The notes beneath the pieces are model-generated. The model saw nothing but the letters and a program-made list of their open reading frames with translations, did no database searches and was not told where the DNA came from. DNA of 51,780 bases from Chara braunii (taxonomy: Eukaryota; Streptophyta; Charophyceae; Charales; Characeae): contig BFEA01000038.1 of the NCBI GenBank assembly GCA_003427395.1, positions 4,038,660 to 4,090,439 on the forward strand, written 5' to 3'. Positions 1 to 10,120 of the stretch are shown here, in pieces. The number at the start of each line of letters is the position of its first letter. The first letter of the stretch is position 1. A program made the position numbers and the translations under genes.

Positions 1-1126
1 GAATTTTATGAATAATTAGAAAGGAAGAGTCTCGATAGTAAGATTAAAAAACAACAATAAACTTAGACCGCCTTCCAGTAAACGTTATTGAAGGAAAGCA
101 AAGGATGCTCAAGAATAATCAAGGTACGTATAATTGGTCTACATGGGCTGTTGAAAATACTCATACACTCATATGAAGCAAATTAAGTGTTATTGGTCGG
201 GTTGAGTTACACCATGTATTTCGAATGAATATTGGAGAAGAAACCAATCCGATAAGAAGGAATAAAAATGGCAATAAACGTAGTCTTTTCCCAAGACACC
301 CATGCTATCCCGAATGACCTCCTCTCGCCTAGACCTGTTCCAAAAAGTCATGTTCTCTACCCCCTTTGCTCCTATTTCATCAAAGTCGCCCAAGCAAAAA
401 AGAAGAAGAAAAGTGAGACCATCAACGGTTTGCCCGACCTCGATCGCTAGGAATGACTTTTCCTCGACCCACGACCTTCGGGGCTGGCTGGGGGGAGGTG
501 CGGTACGCCGCATAGACCCATTTATGGCGGTGGTGCAATGTTGTTGTGGTGGAGCCAACGCCTACTTCTGAGATCTGGGCCTCGTGCTCAGGTGAGGAGA
601 ATGGGTACTACGGACTACTTCCTAGCGATCGGGGCTCGGAAAGGTAGGTGAGACATGTTACCTTTTTCAAATCTTTTGTGGACGGATGACTGACTTAGGA
701 TACCTAAGGTTGGCCGCAAGTAGGAGCCGCCTCGATTACGGTGGATTGGAGTCAAAAGAAGTTCCGATCCCAGTGACAAATTTATCCGAACAGGAAAGTG
801 AGCCCTGCCGGAGAATGGCAAAGGGCAAGCATGGATAAACGAGGTACGTATGACTCTATTGCATGGGGCCTCGAAAAGACTAAGGGGCGTATAGGATCAT
901 AAATCGAACATAACAAACGAATGAGACATATGAAAAAACTAGGAGGAATGTTAATTAACCTCAATAGAAGTTAAAAAAAGTTCCGGTCTTGATCAAACAT
1001 TTGCAAGAACATGAAAGCGCACCTGAACATGAAAGTGCTCCTATACGAATAAATTCCGATGTAAGTTAACATTGATTAACCTCGATAGACGCGTTGAAAA
1101 AAAAAAAAACGAACTGACTTTTTTTT
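1..1126. other. No recognisable gene
   Basis: Short open frames here are unlike any family I know and overlap on both strands. A motif of the form ATTAACCTCRATAGA occurs at about 951-966 and again at about 1072-1087, and a GAACATGAAAG phrase is doubled near 1007-1036. These look like decayed repeats. A 13-base A run sits at 1097-1109. Confidence 0.5.
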
Positions 1127-1146
1127 TTTTTTTCGTTTGTGCTTTG

Positions 1147-1191
<45 letters not shown>
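1119..1191. repeat. Poly-T tracts
   Basis: T runs at 1119-1133 and 1149-1191 are separated by a CGTTTGTGCTTTGCA phrase. The same phrase recurs at about 1461-1478, so the tract is part of the larger duplication described next. Confidence 0.9.
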
Positions 1192-1829
1192 CCTACCTGA
1201 TACTATATACTATATTACTCTTCTTCATATAATTATATCTATATATGAATGTTTTGAGCTGTATTATTTTTGTTCCGGTTGTCTATATGCATCTTACTCC
1301 TATCCACCGTGACATGCCCGTGTACAAATACGTACGTACGTGCCCATTCATTTGGCAGAGGATCAATAGTAATCTATCCACCATTTCAACATTCTCTTTA
1401 CTTGCGGATAGGTCCTTGCATGTTCCGTGGAAGTGTCGCAAACGCCGGGGGCCTTTTNTTTTCGTTTGTGCTTTGCATTTTTTTTGCGTTCTTTGTGTTG
1501 CACTGTGTCTTCTTTGTTTTTCTTTTTTTTTTGTCTTTTCTACCTGATACTATATACTATATTACTCTTCTTCATATAATTACATTTATATATGGATGTT
1601 TTGAGCTGTATTATTTTCGTTCCGGTTGTCTATATGCATCTTACTCCTCCTTTCCACCGTGACGTGCCCATGTACAAATACGTACGTACGTGCCCATTAA
1701 TTTGGCAAAGGACCAAGAGCCATATGACACTTTAACCAATAGTAATCTATCCACCATTCGAACATTGTCTTCACCTGCGGATAGGTCCTTGCATGTTCCG
1801 TGGAAGTGTCGCAAACGTCGGCGGCCTTT
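1127..1829. repeat. Direct duplication around a single N
   Basis: About 1127-1457 is repeated at about 1459-1829 with high similarity: the same TACCTGATACTATATACT stretch, the same CCGGTTGTCTATATGC stretch, and the same TTGCATGTTCCGTGGAAG stretch near the end. The copies meet at one ambiguous base, N1458. The second copy has extra sequence (about 1718-1740) and runs on into the Helitron-like frames, while the first ends at the N. It may be a true tandem duplication, or two haplotypes or contigs joined without merging. Confidence 0.85.
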
Positions 1830-2100
1830 TGAAAGGGTTGTTAATGATCCTTTGGTGTCCTCGCCGATAATATCAGACTTTGCTCGGTGTCCTTCCATTG
1901 TTCCAGGTCAAGTCGGTTTGTTACCATTCGAGGGTCCTTCTTCCTCATCGAATCATGGATTGGGATTACGTATAGGTTCGGATATTACTCCATGTCGCTC
2001 TACGAGTGAGACGGCAATGCCATCACAACACGAACACGCAAACGTGGACGACCACCTTCCCAAAGTCGTCGAACCCGGAGGTCTTTATTACAGGCGGTAG
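1690..2100 (+). pseudogene. Unidentified frame, possible N-terminal piece of the Helitron protein
   Basis: A 136-codon open frame with a basic stretch, KCRKRRRPF, followed by a Ser/Pro-rich region. A similar shorter stretch occurs in the upstream duplicate copy. It ends at TAG 2098-2100 and the next frame (2145 on) is out of phase with it. I recognise no domain. A GGTAAGT phrase at 2146-2152 could be a splice donor, but no matching exon structure is clear. Probably 5' coding or leader sequence of the Helitron-like element. Confidence 0.3.
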
Positions 2101-2144
2101 GTGCTGTAGATGAGTCAGCTGCTCGCAGTAGAGATAAGCAACCG

Positions 2145-2726
2145 GTGGTAAGTCAAAATTATACTCTTGATTGTTCTAATGAAGAACAATGTAGTGATAG
2201 GTCTCTATCTTTTCGACAATCAATTCCATCGATGAATGATTTCACAAGCCCCGTATTTTTCAACAGAATGAGTCGAGGAGATAATAATGTTGGTACTGAT
2301 CGCATTAACTGTCCTAGAAATCTCTCTATGGTCTTGCAAAGTGAACGTCCACTTGAAATTCGTACGGATGTTGCAATAAATGCAGATTCCGTTTCGGTTG
2401 TCGAAAGATCCGTTTCACTCGATAATTTTCCCTCGCACTCGGCACATGTGCACAATTGTTCATCATCCACATTGACTGCCGATGTCCCACAAAAATTTAT
2501 GGAGAGTAATGTTTTTCCTCCCTTGACGGATGTTCATGCAAATTCATCTTCTGCTGCCATGACCCTGCCGAATTCACCGAACACGTTCATTAGAAAGTTT
2601 GTTGGATTTCATAATCGACGGAAAAGATTATTATTATGGAAACCGATTCGTTCAAGGCGCAACCGACGGTACCATATGTTATTAATTCGACAACTCCGTG
2701 CAAATAAAGTCGTGCGTCGTTTGTAA
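2145..2726 (+). pseudogene. Upstream part of Helitron-like ORF, no known domain
   Basis: This 193-codon frame is in phase with the helicase frame downstream and separated from it only by TAA 2724-2726. The protein is rich in Ser, Asn and Arg and ends in a basic stretch with RRNRRYHMLLIRQL. In intact Helitrons the Rep domain with its HUH motif and paired Tyr lies between such an N-terminus and the helicase. None of that is visible, so the middle of the protein appears deleted. The assignment rests on position and frame, not on similarity. Confidence 0.4.
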
Positions 2727-2732
2727 CTTGGA

Positions 2733-4073
2733 TTGTTGTCGTCGATGCCTAACCATGTGTCATCGGGCTATGATGCAAGTGCAATGGTTGTTGAAAGTAC
2801 TGTAGAGGCTGGTGAACGAATGGCGGGCATCAGGTCCCGTTCTGCCATTGCACTGGTTGTCGCGTCTAGCGGCATAGCGGCGACTCTTTTAACGGGGGGT
2901 CGAACGTTTCACTACCGATTTCGGGCACCTTTGAAACCTGATAACACGCATCCCTTCTTGATTGCGAAACAAAGTGATCGTGCGGAACTTATCCGCCGTG
3001 CCGACTTGATTGTTTGGAACGAGGCTCCGATGAGTAACAAGTTTCACTTGGAAGCTCTTGACATTACGCTTCGGGACCTCTGTAACAATGATAAGTCGTT
3101 TGGTGGGAAAGTTCTACTTCTCGCTGGGGATTTTAGACAGGTTTTACCCGTTGTGAAACATGGATCGCGAGTGCAACAAATTGATGCGTCCATGAAAATG
3201 TCTCATTTGTGGAAACTTTTAGAGATTCATCAACTGACTGAAAATATGCGAATCTTAAGCTTAGGGGATGACGAAATGGCACGAATGTATGACCATGTTT
3301 TGATGCGTATTGAGAATGGTGACCATCCTCACGTTCTTCCTAATGAACCTGCTGCGGTCAGATTGCCACGTGAGATTTGTACGGATAAACCAATTGATGA
3401 ATTGATTTCATGGACGTTTGATGATGTGTCCAACCATGTGGGCGATGCCGAGTATTTCTTGCCTCGATTAATTCTATGTCCTACTAATGAGGATGTTGGT
3501 TCTGTTAACAACCGTGTTCTTGATGACTTCCTTGGGGAGGTGTGTGAACTTTTTAGTGTTGATTATCCTGATTCAGATGATACCGGGCTTGGTATTGAGC
3601 GGGAGTTCTTAAACTCTCTTGATGAATCTGGTCTTCCACCTCACAAGCTGCGCTTAAAAATTGGTGCACCTGTGATGCTTTTGTGAAATTTATCGCCGAA
3701 GCAAGGACTTTGCAATGACACAAGGCTGATTCTGAAAAAGATCGTTAATGATGATTTGTTGGAAGTGACAATAATGCACACGGGTAAAATAGCACTAATC
3801 CCCAAGATTAATCTGACAAGCGATGGTGAGACTACTGGGTTCAAATGGTTTAGGAGGCAATTTTCAGTCCATCTTGCTTTTGCTGTAACAATTAACAAGT
3901 CGCAAGGACAAACGGTATCACGTGCTGGGGTTTCGCTACGCAAACCGGTTTTTTCGCATGACCAATTCTACGTTGCTTTGTCGCGTGTTGGTCATCCCAA
4001 CAACATCCGTGTTGCGTTGCCTGTTAAGAATTTTTTTACGAAGAATATTGTATATCATGAACTTTTGGGATGA
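2733..4073 (+). pseudogene. Pif1-type Helitron helicase, broken
   Basis: The frame reads through helicase motifs in the usual order: motif Ia VASSGIAATLL (about 2860), a Walker B equivalent WNEAPM (usually DEAP; Asp is replaced by Asn), GDFRQVLPV (about 3128-3154), LTENMR, KIGAPVMLL, INKSQGQT and FYVALSR near the end. One in-frame TGA at 3684-3686 interrupts the usual LLRNL stretch, consistent with CGA to TGA; reading resumes in the same frame to LLG and TGA 4071-4073. The Walker A loop (GGTGKT) that should precede motif Ia is absent: the frame joins unrelated sequence just downstream of where it should be, near 2820. It cannot have helicase activity. Confidence 0.88.
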
Positions 4074-4149
4074 GTCCTTCTTTTTTTTTAAATTAATCCT
4101 CGACATTCCAACAATTCGATCATATTCTTTCTTTGCAGGTGACTCCCGA
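4074..4149 (+). other. Possible short intron or inter-ORF spacer
   Basis: After the helicase stop there is a T-rich run, then CATATTCTTTCTTTGCAG ending at 4138, a strong-looking 3' splice site. GTCC at about 4075 would be a weak donor. The next ORF starts with ATG at 4150. A frame also stays open through this segment from 3922, so splicing is not required. Confidence 0.4.
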
Positions 4150-5145
4150 ATGCCGCATAAGTACGACACTCGTGCTAAGAGGAAAGCAATGGCAACCAGC
4201 AATACCACTCAGTATGATACAAATATTACGTCGAAAGCTGGAGCAGAATATTCAGAGAGGTCGAAGAAAAGTGGGAATGATGAGAGGTCGGTGAATCTTG
4301 GAAGTGAACATCCTCGGGATGATCATCCTGTTTTGCGTGAGGTTGAACGTGAACGTTCCCAAGAGAATACCCTTGATCGTGCTGAGAAAATGGTTGTGGG
4401 CGGGAATGGTGACTACTGCCGTGTTGATGGGGATGGTTCGTGTGGAGGTCAGTCGAGTAGACCTATTAACCTTACATTTCACGATCTCGAGGATGATAAC
4501 GTTACATGTGATTCGAAAGGAGATTTGGTTGAATCTACATTCGTAAGAAAAAGGAGCCGTCGTACGAAAACTAATGTTTTGGATTCGCCCGGAGTGCCTG
4601 AGCCTACGCTCGGTAATAATCGGGTGGAACAACAACCGGTTGGTCGTGAAACAGGAACTCAGATTTTAAGAGCATTAAATGAGCTTCCAGTTGAGGCACT
4701 TGCATCTCTTGACTTTTGTGCACCACTCGCTGGACGTGCACGTGTTCGTGATTCGTGTTCGCAATCTCAACGCAGTAAACGCGAAAGAGATGTTTGTGTC
4801 ATATCGCAACCGCAAAATTGTGCGGGTGTTATTGTGGTGTCCGATGATAAGGATGAAGCCGCAATCCGTGCTCCGAATCCGCGCGCTTACCTTGAGAAAT
4901 GGTTCGAGGATGTGAAAAAGGTTGGCATACAAAATGTCTTGACCGAGGTGTTTTTTGAAATGTTTGTCAAAAGTGCCATAGTCGTAAAAGATGGACGAAT
5001 ATGGAAAAACTTTCTCGAGTGGAAAAGAAACAAACTCACTAATATGCGGTTGAAACGAAAATCCCCTGAGGCTCTTCCTTCAAACCCGTTGAAATGTTTC
5101 GGATTTGGAGGTTTCTTCCATGTTGAATTCACTTTTGAGCGATGA
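4150..5145 (+). CDS. Hypothetical protein downstream of the Helitron helicase
   Basis: A 331-residue frame beginning MPHKYDTRAKRKAMA. I do not recognise it. The N-terminus is very basic (possible nuclear localisation), residues 30-130 are charged and rich in Glu, Arg and Asp, and the C-terminal third has a more ordered look (YLEKWFEDVKKVG, then FLEWKRNKLTNMRLKRK). The start is the first ATG after a good 3' splice site. The frame ends at 5145, overlapping the next ORF by 26 bp in another phase, so the two could be one protein split by an indel. Codon use resembles the helicase upstream, which suggests it is element cargo or an accessory Helitron protein rather than a host gene. It has no internal stop. 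Confidence 0.5.
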   Translation: MPHKYDTRAKRKAMATSNTTQYDTNITSKAGAEYSERSKKSGNDERSVNLGSEHPRDDHPVLREVERERSQENTLDRAEKMVVGGNGDYCRVDGDGSCGGQSSRPINLTFHDLEDDNVTCDSKGDLVESTFVRKRSRRTKTNVLDSPGVPEPTLGNNRVEQQPVGRETGTQILRALNELPVEALASLDFCAPLAGRARVRDSCSQSQRSKRERDVCVISQPQNCAGVIVVSDDKDEAAIRAPNPRAYLEKWFEDVKKVGIQNVLTEVFFEMFVKSAIVVKDGRIWKNFLEWKRNKLTNMRLKRKSPEALPSNPLKCFGFGGFFHVEFTFER

Positions 5146-5833
5146 GTGTATTGCTCTCTCTAATGAGGAGATTACTAGGATGATATTTGATTTGCCACAT
5201 TGTCCAACAGAAGGGTCCATTCTCCAACCCTTTTACAGATATGCACGGATACAACAACTTCTCAAAAGGATTCCTCCTGTGGTTGCTTCTTCCACTGCTC
5301 ATTGCGCTCCAGTCAGTAGACTCCCCCTTCAAGCAGCATCTCCTCCAAATTTTCAACCTCTCGCGGATTATGCTTCACCATCCAATATGTCAACGCCGAT
5401 CGTCACTACTTCTGTTGTTGTTTCTGCTTTGCCGGCCGCTACAACTACTCCGTCTCCTATCAGTTGTGTTGTGTCCGCTATTACGTCATCAATAAACCAT
5501 CTTCATGTCCATACAGCACCCTTGGAACAACCAAGTTCTTCTAATTTTAACATTATCGTCTATGACTCTCTTGAGTCTATTGGTCCCAAGAAGACACTTG
5601 CACATCTGTCCTATCTTGACAGTTCTCACAGGGTGCAAGATATTGTGGAAGCAGCAGCGGAATTGAATACGAGCATGAACACTTGGAGATGTGTGGATGT
5701 TGCAATTCATCTCGATTACAATCGACAAAGACAGGGTCGATTCAGAAGTTTTGAGGAGTATCGTCGAAAAATGTTGCAACAAGTTTCTATTCGTGAGGTG
5801 CTGCAAGAGTATTGTTCAAGTGAAGGAAGTTGA
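5120..5833 (+). CDS. Hypothetical protein, Ser/Pro/Ala-rich centre
   Basis: A 237-residue frame starting at ATG 5120 (frame open from 5105) and ending at TGA 5831-5833. The N-terminal 50 residues look helical (EEITRMIFDLP, YARIQQLLKRI), the middle 90 are Ser/Pro/Thr/Ala-rich and probably disordered, and the C-terminus is charged and helical (FRSFEEYRRKMLQQVS). I know no family match. It overlaps the preceding ORF out of phase. If a one-base indel is assumed near 5110-5140, the two would form one protein of about 560 residues. Confidence 0.45.
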   Translation: MLNSLLSDECIALSNEEITRMIFDLPHCPTEGSILQPFYRYARIQQLLKRIPPVVASSTAHCAPVSRLPLQAASPPNFQPLADYASPSNMSTPIVTTSVVVSALPAATTTPSPISCVVSAITSSINHLHVHTAPLEQPSSSNFNIIVYDSLESIGPKKTLAHLSYLDSSHRVQDIVEAAAELNTSMNTWRCVDVAIHLDYNRQRQGRFRSFEEYRRKMLQQVSIREVLQEYCSSEGS

Positions 5834-6205
5834 TTGGTCTTATAAGAGAGATAGAAAGTGAGAGACGTTGATTGCGCGGTCGTCCAGGCGTTGCCTGAAT
5901 GGCAGATTTTTTTATGGTCAGTCTCGGTTTTGATTAAGTAATTGCACTTACAAAAGAGATAGGAAGAGAGATAAAAATAAATGGGGGGGCGGGGAGAGAG
6001 AGAGAGAGAGGGAGAGAGAGAGGAAAATAATTTTGATTTGATATTATTGCGTTTTTTTACGTCAAGGTGGATTCCATTACGCAATAATTGTGCCTTGATC
6101 ATATTGTGGGCACTTGCTAACTTTAATGGAACGATAATTCCTCATATTAAACTTCTTCTCTTTGTATACTGGTGTTGGTGTTTTTTTATTCTTTGTTCTT
6201 TTGTT

Positions 6206-6252
<47 letters not shown>

Positions 6253-6615
6253 ATGTCTCTATTTTTTCTTTTCTTTCTATCTCTCTTTGTCTGTCTCTGT
6301 TTCTCCTCGGCCTTCATCCTACTTCTTTTTTTATGATTTAAATTGATTTTTCAATTTGTCACTTTTTTTTTTCGTCAGTTAAACTCACACTTCATAGCCA
6401 GTTTTGGGCTATTCTTTATTACCCTGTGATTCATTTTTTGTTTTTGAAGTCTGTTTCAGTTTATGTGAGTGGTTTGTGTTAGGTTCCCTACAACATTTCT
6501 TATTTTTGCGGGCATTGCCCGCACCGCCCGCACCACGGGCGCTTAGTTAGTCATCATTACAAGTTGTGAAGGGGCTTTTTTTTTTTTTTTTCTTTTTTTC
6601 TTTTACCCTGATGAT
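5834..6615. other. Non-coding spacer with microsatellites and GC hairpins
   Basis: Contains a GA-rich run at about 5994-6020, (CT)n at 6207-6250 and several T-rich stretches. Two adjacent GC-rich hairpins stand out in AT-rich DNA: GCGGGC/GCCCGC at 6508-6522 (3-nt loop) and GCCCG/CGGGC at 6526-6540 (5-nt loop), followed by GCTTAGTTAGT. No coding signal. Confidence 0.6.
6207..6250. repeat. (CT)n microsatellite
   Basis: About 22 uninterrupted CT units. Confidence 0.97.
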
Positions 6616-6897
6616 ACTGATGATACCACAGATAATGATGCTAGATTCAAATATATGAAAAAATATAAAAGATTATGCTATATCAGTTATTTTGGCCTCC
6701 TAATCCTAGAACAACTCCTAGCCCTCCCTGCACCAGAACACTGTGCCTCAGAGACAAAACTAACCTACCCAACGTCAACCTTAGCTGATCTCTTCTCGCC
6801 ACCTTGCAGCCCCCCCCCGGTTCATCACTGGAATGCCTTCCACCCTCAGCAAACCCCAGATCTCTCTACAAGGCCTCACACTCCTTCCATCCACAGA
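6616..6897 (+). repeat. Dispersed repeat R1, copy a
   Basis: Starts in GATGAT-like simple sequence and continues with GATTATGCTATATCAG, GGCCTCCTAATCCTA, TGTGCCTCAGAGACAAAAC and CAAGGCCTCACACTCC. The same phrases in the same order occur at about 43342-43640 and 44440-44710, with a related inverted copy near 51240-51420. No protein is encoded. This copy is cut short after about 6897. Confidence 0.85.
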
Positions 6898-7138
6898 TGA
6901 AGAGGAGGCGGATTAGACGAAGATGAGTGAGAAGATGGGAATGTCGTCACACAAGTGTCCCTGGTATCGATCCCAAATAGTCCTTCGTCAATGTCTCTAT
7001 CCCAAAGTCGAGTTTGTATCCCAATATTGTCCACATCCCCCAGGTCACCAATCTCTCTCTCTCTTGTAGTCTGCTGAGGCCGAGAAGTCAGATAGTGAGA
7101 GGGTGTGGAAGAGATGGTGGACTGAGAGGAGGAAGAAG

Positions 7139-7143
<5 letters not shown>

Positions 7144-7231
<88 letters not shown>
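7144..7231. repeat. (CT)n microsatellite, interrupted
   Basis: CT units at 7144-7196 and again from 7201 to 7231, separated by CCCCTT. Confidence 0.96.
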
Positions 7232-7234
<3 letters not shown>

Positions 7235-7761
7235 GTGACAGGTACTAACCTCTGAAGATGGCGCCATGTTGCAGGTACCTCAAAGACGAAGCTGGAGCTA
7301 TGGTGCTACGGGTAAGTCTCCCTGACCTCTGCCAAATCTCCCTCCCTCTCCAGTACTACTCTAGCTCCTACTAGTGCCCAGCTACTGCTAACGCTACTAC
7401 TACTACTACTAGTACTGCAGCGCTCCTCCAGAGTGCTGCTGCCGAATCCTGAACACTACCTCCTACCTCCTGAATTGCACGTGAAGTGCATGGGAAGTCC
7501 CCTATCAACTACCTGCAGCCTGCAGGGCGGGCCAGTCTTATATATGGCGCCCGTCCAGAAGCCTGCTCTTGCCAATGCCAAAACGTGTCAGACCCTGGCG
7601 TTGAAGTTCAAACAAAGGTTGTCTTGAAAACAGGCTTAAAATGGTATGTGCTAAAACCCTCATCTGATGCCAAGTTTCAGGGCAGGTCGATCTTATAAGG
7701 GCCTGAAAATGGCCCTCCGTTTCAGGCTGAAAAGACTTGGGGCCGGGAGGGCCTTTTTTTT

Positions 7762-7870
7762 GGCTGAAACGACACAGGGCCTGTAGGCCCTTATTTTCAG
7801 GCTTTCAGGCTGAAACGACACATGACCTATAGGCCCTTGTTTTCAGGCTTTCAGACTGAAACGACACGGG
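7762..7870. repeat. 46-bp tandem minisatellite
   Basis: The phrase GGCTGAAACGACAC (or GACTGAAACGACAC) starts at 7762, 7808 and 7854, giving an exact 46-bp period. Each full unit contains a small palindrome of the form GGGCCTGTAGGCCC. Related sequence at 7722-7760 suggests an older unit. A short (GTGC)n run follows near 7895-7920. Confidence 0.88.
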
Positions 7871-7984
7871 GCCTGAAAATGGCGGGGGGGGAGTGTGTGC
7901 GTGCGTGCGTGCGTGCGTGTTAGTTATATATGCATTGCGTGGCTTCTGCGACCGCGTCACAGCATGTTGTGCTGAAGAGTGCGC

Positions 7985-8660
7985 TTATAAACAAGATCGG
8001 GAAAGAGCCTGCAGGCAGGGATACCCATATAAAATAATGCTTATAAAGCCCAACTTTCTATAGTCATAAAACGAAAAATGAACCGACCAGTGGTAAGACA
8101 AGTACAACACGGTACTTGGATGACACACCGCAGCAGAGAACAAAGGGTGGAGGGCAAGGGGGAGGCGGGCGGGCAGACAAACAACACTAGGCAGAAGAAT
8201 GAGGCGATGGCAACAAGGCAGACAAAAGAACAAACAACACAAAAAAAAACAAAGCAAAAAAAAACAAAAGATGAAAGATTGTTTCGTCGGAGTTGCACCG
8301 ACACATCAGGAGGCTGAACCCTCGACAATATGCAGAATCCCCATATTTGATGGTTTATAAACAAAATGGCAAGGTTGAGGTCAGAACACGGCACTGTACT
8401 TGGATGACACACCGCCGCAGAGAACAAAGGGTGGAGGCCAAGGGGGAGGCGGGCGGGCAGACAAACAGCACTAGGCAGAAGAATGAGGTGGCGGCAACAA
8501 AGCAACAAGGCAGACAAAAAAACAAACAGCATAAAAAAAACAAAGCGAAAAAAAACAAAAGATGAAAGATTGTTTCGTCGGAGTTGCACCGACTCATCAG
8601 GAGGCTGAACCCTCGACAATCTGCAGAATCCCCGTATTTGATGGTTTGGGTCATGAACCT
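7985..8660. repeat. Tandem duplication of about 250 bp
   Basis: About 8108-8353 and 8394-8646 repeat each other with roughly 90% identity by eye. Both contain CTTGGATGACACACCGC, AGAACAAAGGGTGGAGG, GGCGGGCGGGCAGACAAAC, A-rich AAACAAAG runs, and GATTGTTTCGTCGGAGTTGC. The 269-codon minus frame across it is low-complexity Leu/Cys/Phe-rich sequence created by the repeat and is not a credible gene. Confidence 0.88.
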
Positions 8661-9427
8661 TTGACCCTTGTTGAAGGCAGACTATCCCCAAGAGGAACAT
8701 AGCAGCGGGCAACAACCCTGTGCAGCACATGGCAACATAGTAGAGGCAACACGGCTGCACAACGCCAAAAACGACTGCAAGGAGCAACATTGCACGCAAC
8801 GCAGTAGCCGTGTAGTGAAGCACAAGGCAACACAAGCAAGGCACCAGCACTGCAGGGGACGACAGGGCGAGTGAACCAGCAGTTGGGCAACCGTGAAGCT
8901 AAGCACAAGGCACCAGCAACAAGGCAACCAACCTACAGGGCATACAAACAGCAAGCGCGAAAGGCACGACCAACCGATGAGCAGCAAGGCAGCGGAGCAG
9001 CGAAGCGCAAGGCAATACCAACAACACGGCCACACCGCACAACGAACACATCAACCCGCAACGAACCACAAGTGAAGCAAACAGGACAGGCAGCAGAGCA
9101 GCGGCGGAGCGCAGACGAGGACGTCCACATATCCAACACGATGCAAAGCAGCGCATGACCTACTCACATCACAGTTGAACCCCGCAGACTGTTGGTTCCC
9201 ACCACCCACAGCCAAGGAGTCACTCCGACGAACATCCGTCATCACCGACAGGCAACACAGACATCTCGAACCGAGCAGCCCCCATAAGAGTGCAGTAGGC
9301 ACTCCAAACGAGGAACCACCGACTGTTTGGCACTACTTAAGGGTGCTCAGTTGGGCACACAAAAAAAACTTCAGAAAAAATCAAGGGAAAGACAGACAAC
9401 AGAAGAAAGAACAACATATATAAAATT
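8661..9427. other. CAA/GCA-rich low-complexity DNA
   Basis: Rich in GGCAACA, AGCAACA and CACAAGGCA phrases. Several frames stay open on both strands only because of this composition. I see no domain, repeat-family hallmark or RNA gene. Confidence 0.55.
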
Positions 9428-9438
9428 GATTGTGTGTG

Positions 9439-9472
<34 letters not shown>
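9428..9472. repeat. (GT)n microsatellite
   Basis: About 22 GT units with one GC variant. Confidence 0.96.
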
Positions 9473-9482
9473 CCCCCTAAAT

Positions 9483-9705
9483 TGACCAACCAGTAACTCG
9501 CGCCCTCTACTCTCCCACCACATACCTAGCTGTATATTTAATGCGGGGTAACTTATCATAGAGACACCTATCATCATGACCAGTTAGAACCCTGCAGACC
9601 AACCAGTGACTCATGCCCTCTACTCTCCCACCACAGACCCTAGCTGTATTTTTAAGGCGGGGTACTTATCATCGAGACGCTTATCATCGTTCTCAATTAA
9701 TCGTA
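9483..9705. repeat. Tandem duplication of about 115 bp
   Basis: ACCAACCAGTAACTCGCGCC at about 9484 is repeated as ACCAACCAGTGACTCATGCC at about 9598, followed in both by CCTCTACTCTCCCACCACA, CTAGCTGTAT and a GCGGGGTA/ACTTATCAT stretch. No coding signal. Confidence 0.85.
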
Positions 9706-10032
9706 ACCTCCTCCCAACCCTATGGTTGTGTATGTGCCAACCCTATAGTTGTGTATGTGTGTATGTGTGTATGTACTTTGTATCATAGATGTGTGCCCGT
9801 GGGCTATATGTATGGTCGTATGCTGCTCCCCACCATGGAGCATCTGCGAAGTGAGTACTGAGTATTGGTGAGAGGTGCTTTCATCACCTCCACTAGTACA
9901 TGTATGTGTTATGTGTGTGTGTACCTTAAGCTGTATATATATGTATATATAGTATGTGTATATGGATTGTGCTATCTGGGGTAGTATCTCGTATGTGTGT
10001 GTATGTGGTAGAGACAGGTCTATCTGGACAGG
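9706..10032. other. GT/AT-rich spacer
   Basis: GTGTATGTGTG and TATATATGTATATATAG stretches. Nothing else recognised. Confidence 0.5.
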
Positions 10033-10120
10033 ACCCCCCTCCAAAGTCCGAAACCGGACTCGAACGTGTGACCTACAGTATGACACTGGAGGGTTCTACC
10101 ACTTGTACTACCGTGGGAAA
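10033..10120 (-). repeat. tRNA-like sequence (SINE head or tRNA relic)
   Basis: On the minus strand there is a box A-like TAGTACAAGTGGTAGAA (10094-10110) and a good box B-like CGTTCGAGTCCGG (10054-10066). Spacing is longer than in a tRNA and no full cloverleaf is evident, so I read it as a tRNA-derived element rather than a functional tRNA. Confidence 0.55.

Larger units (their letters stand above)
1539..5833 (+). mobile_element. Helitron-like element, decayed
   Basis: The core evidence is the Pif1-family helicase at 2733-4073, whose motifs match Helitron replicase helicases. A candidate left end is at 1539, where TC is followed by CTACCTGATACTATATAC, resembling the TC plus AT-rich CTACTATAT start of plant Helitrons. 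The HUH (Rep) domain expected upstream is not visible, so this is an internally deleted copy. The right end is not settled: no CTRR terminus directly follows a hairpin. GC-rich hairpins at 6508-6522 and 6526-6540 are the best candidates, followed by CTTAG. Two unidentified ORFs lie downstream of the helicase. Confidence 0.55.

Noticed and set aside
8041-8850. Long minus-strand frame, 269 codons, Leu/Phe/Cys-rich, looking like a membrane protein
   Set aside because: It spans a tandem duplication of about 250 bp, so the protein repeats itself, and the hydrophobic runs come from A-rich and GGCGGGCGG-rich low-complexity DNA. No domain.
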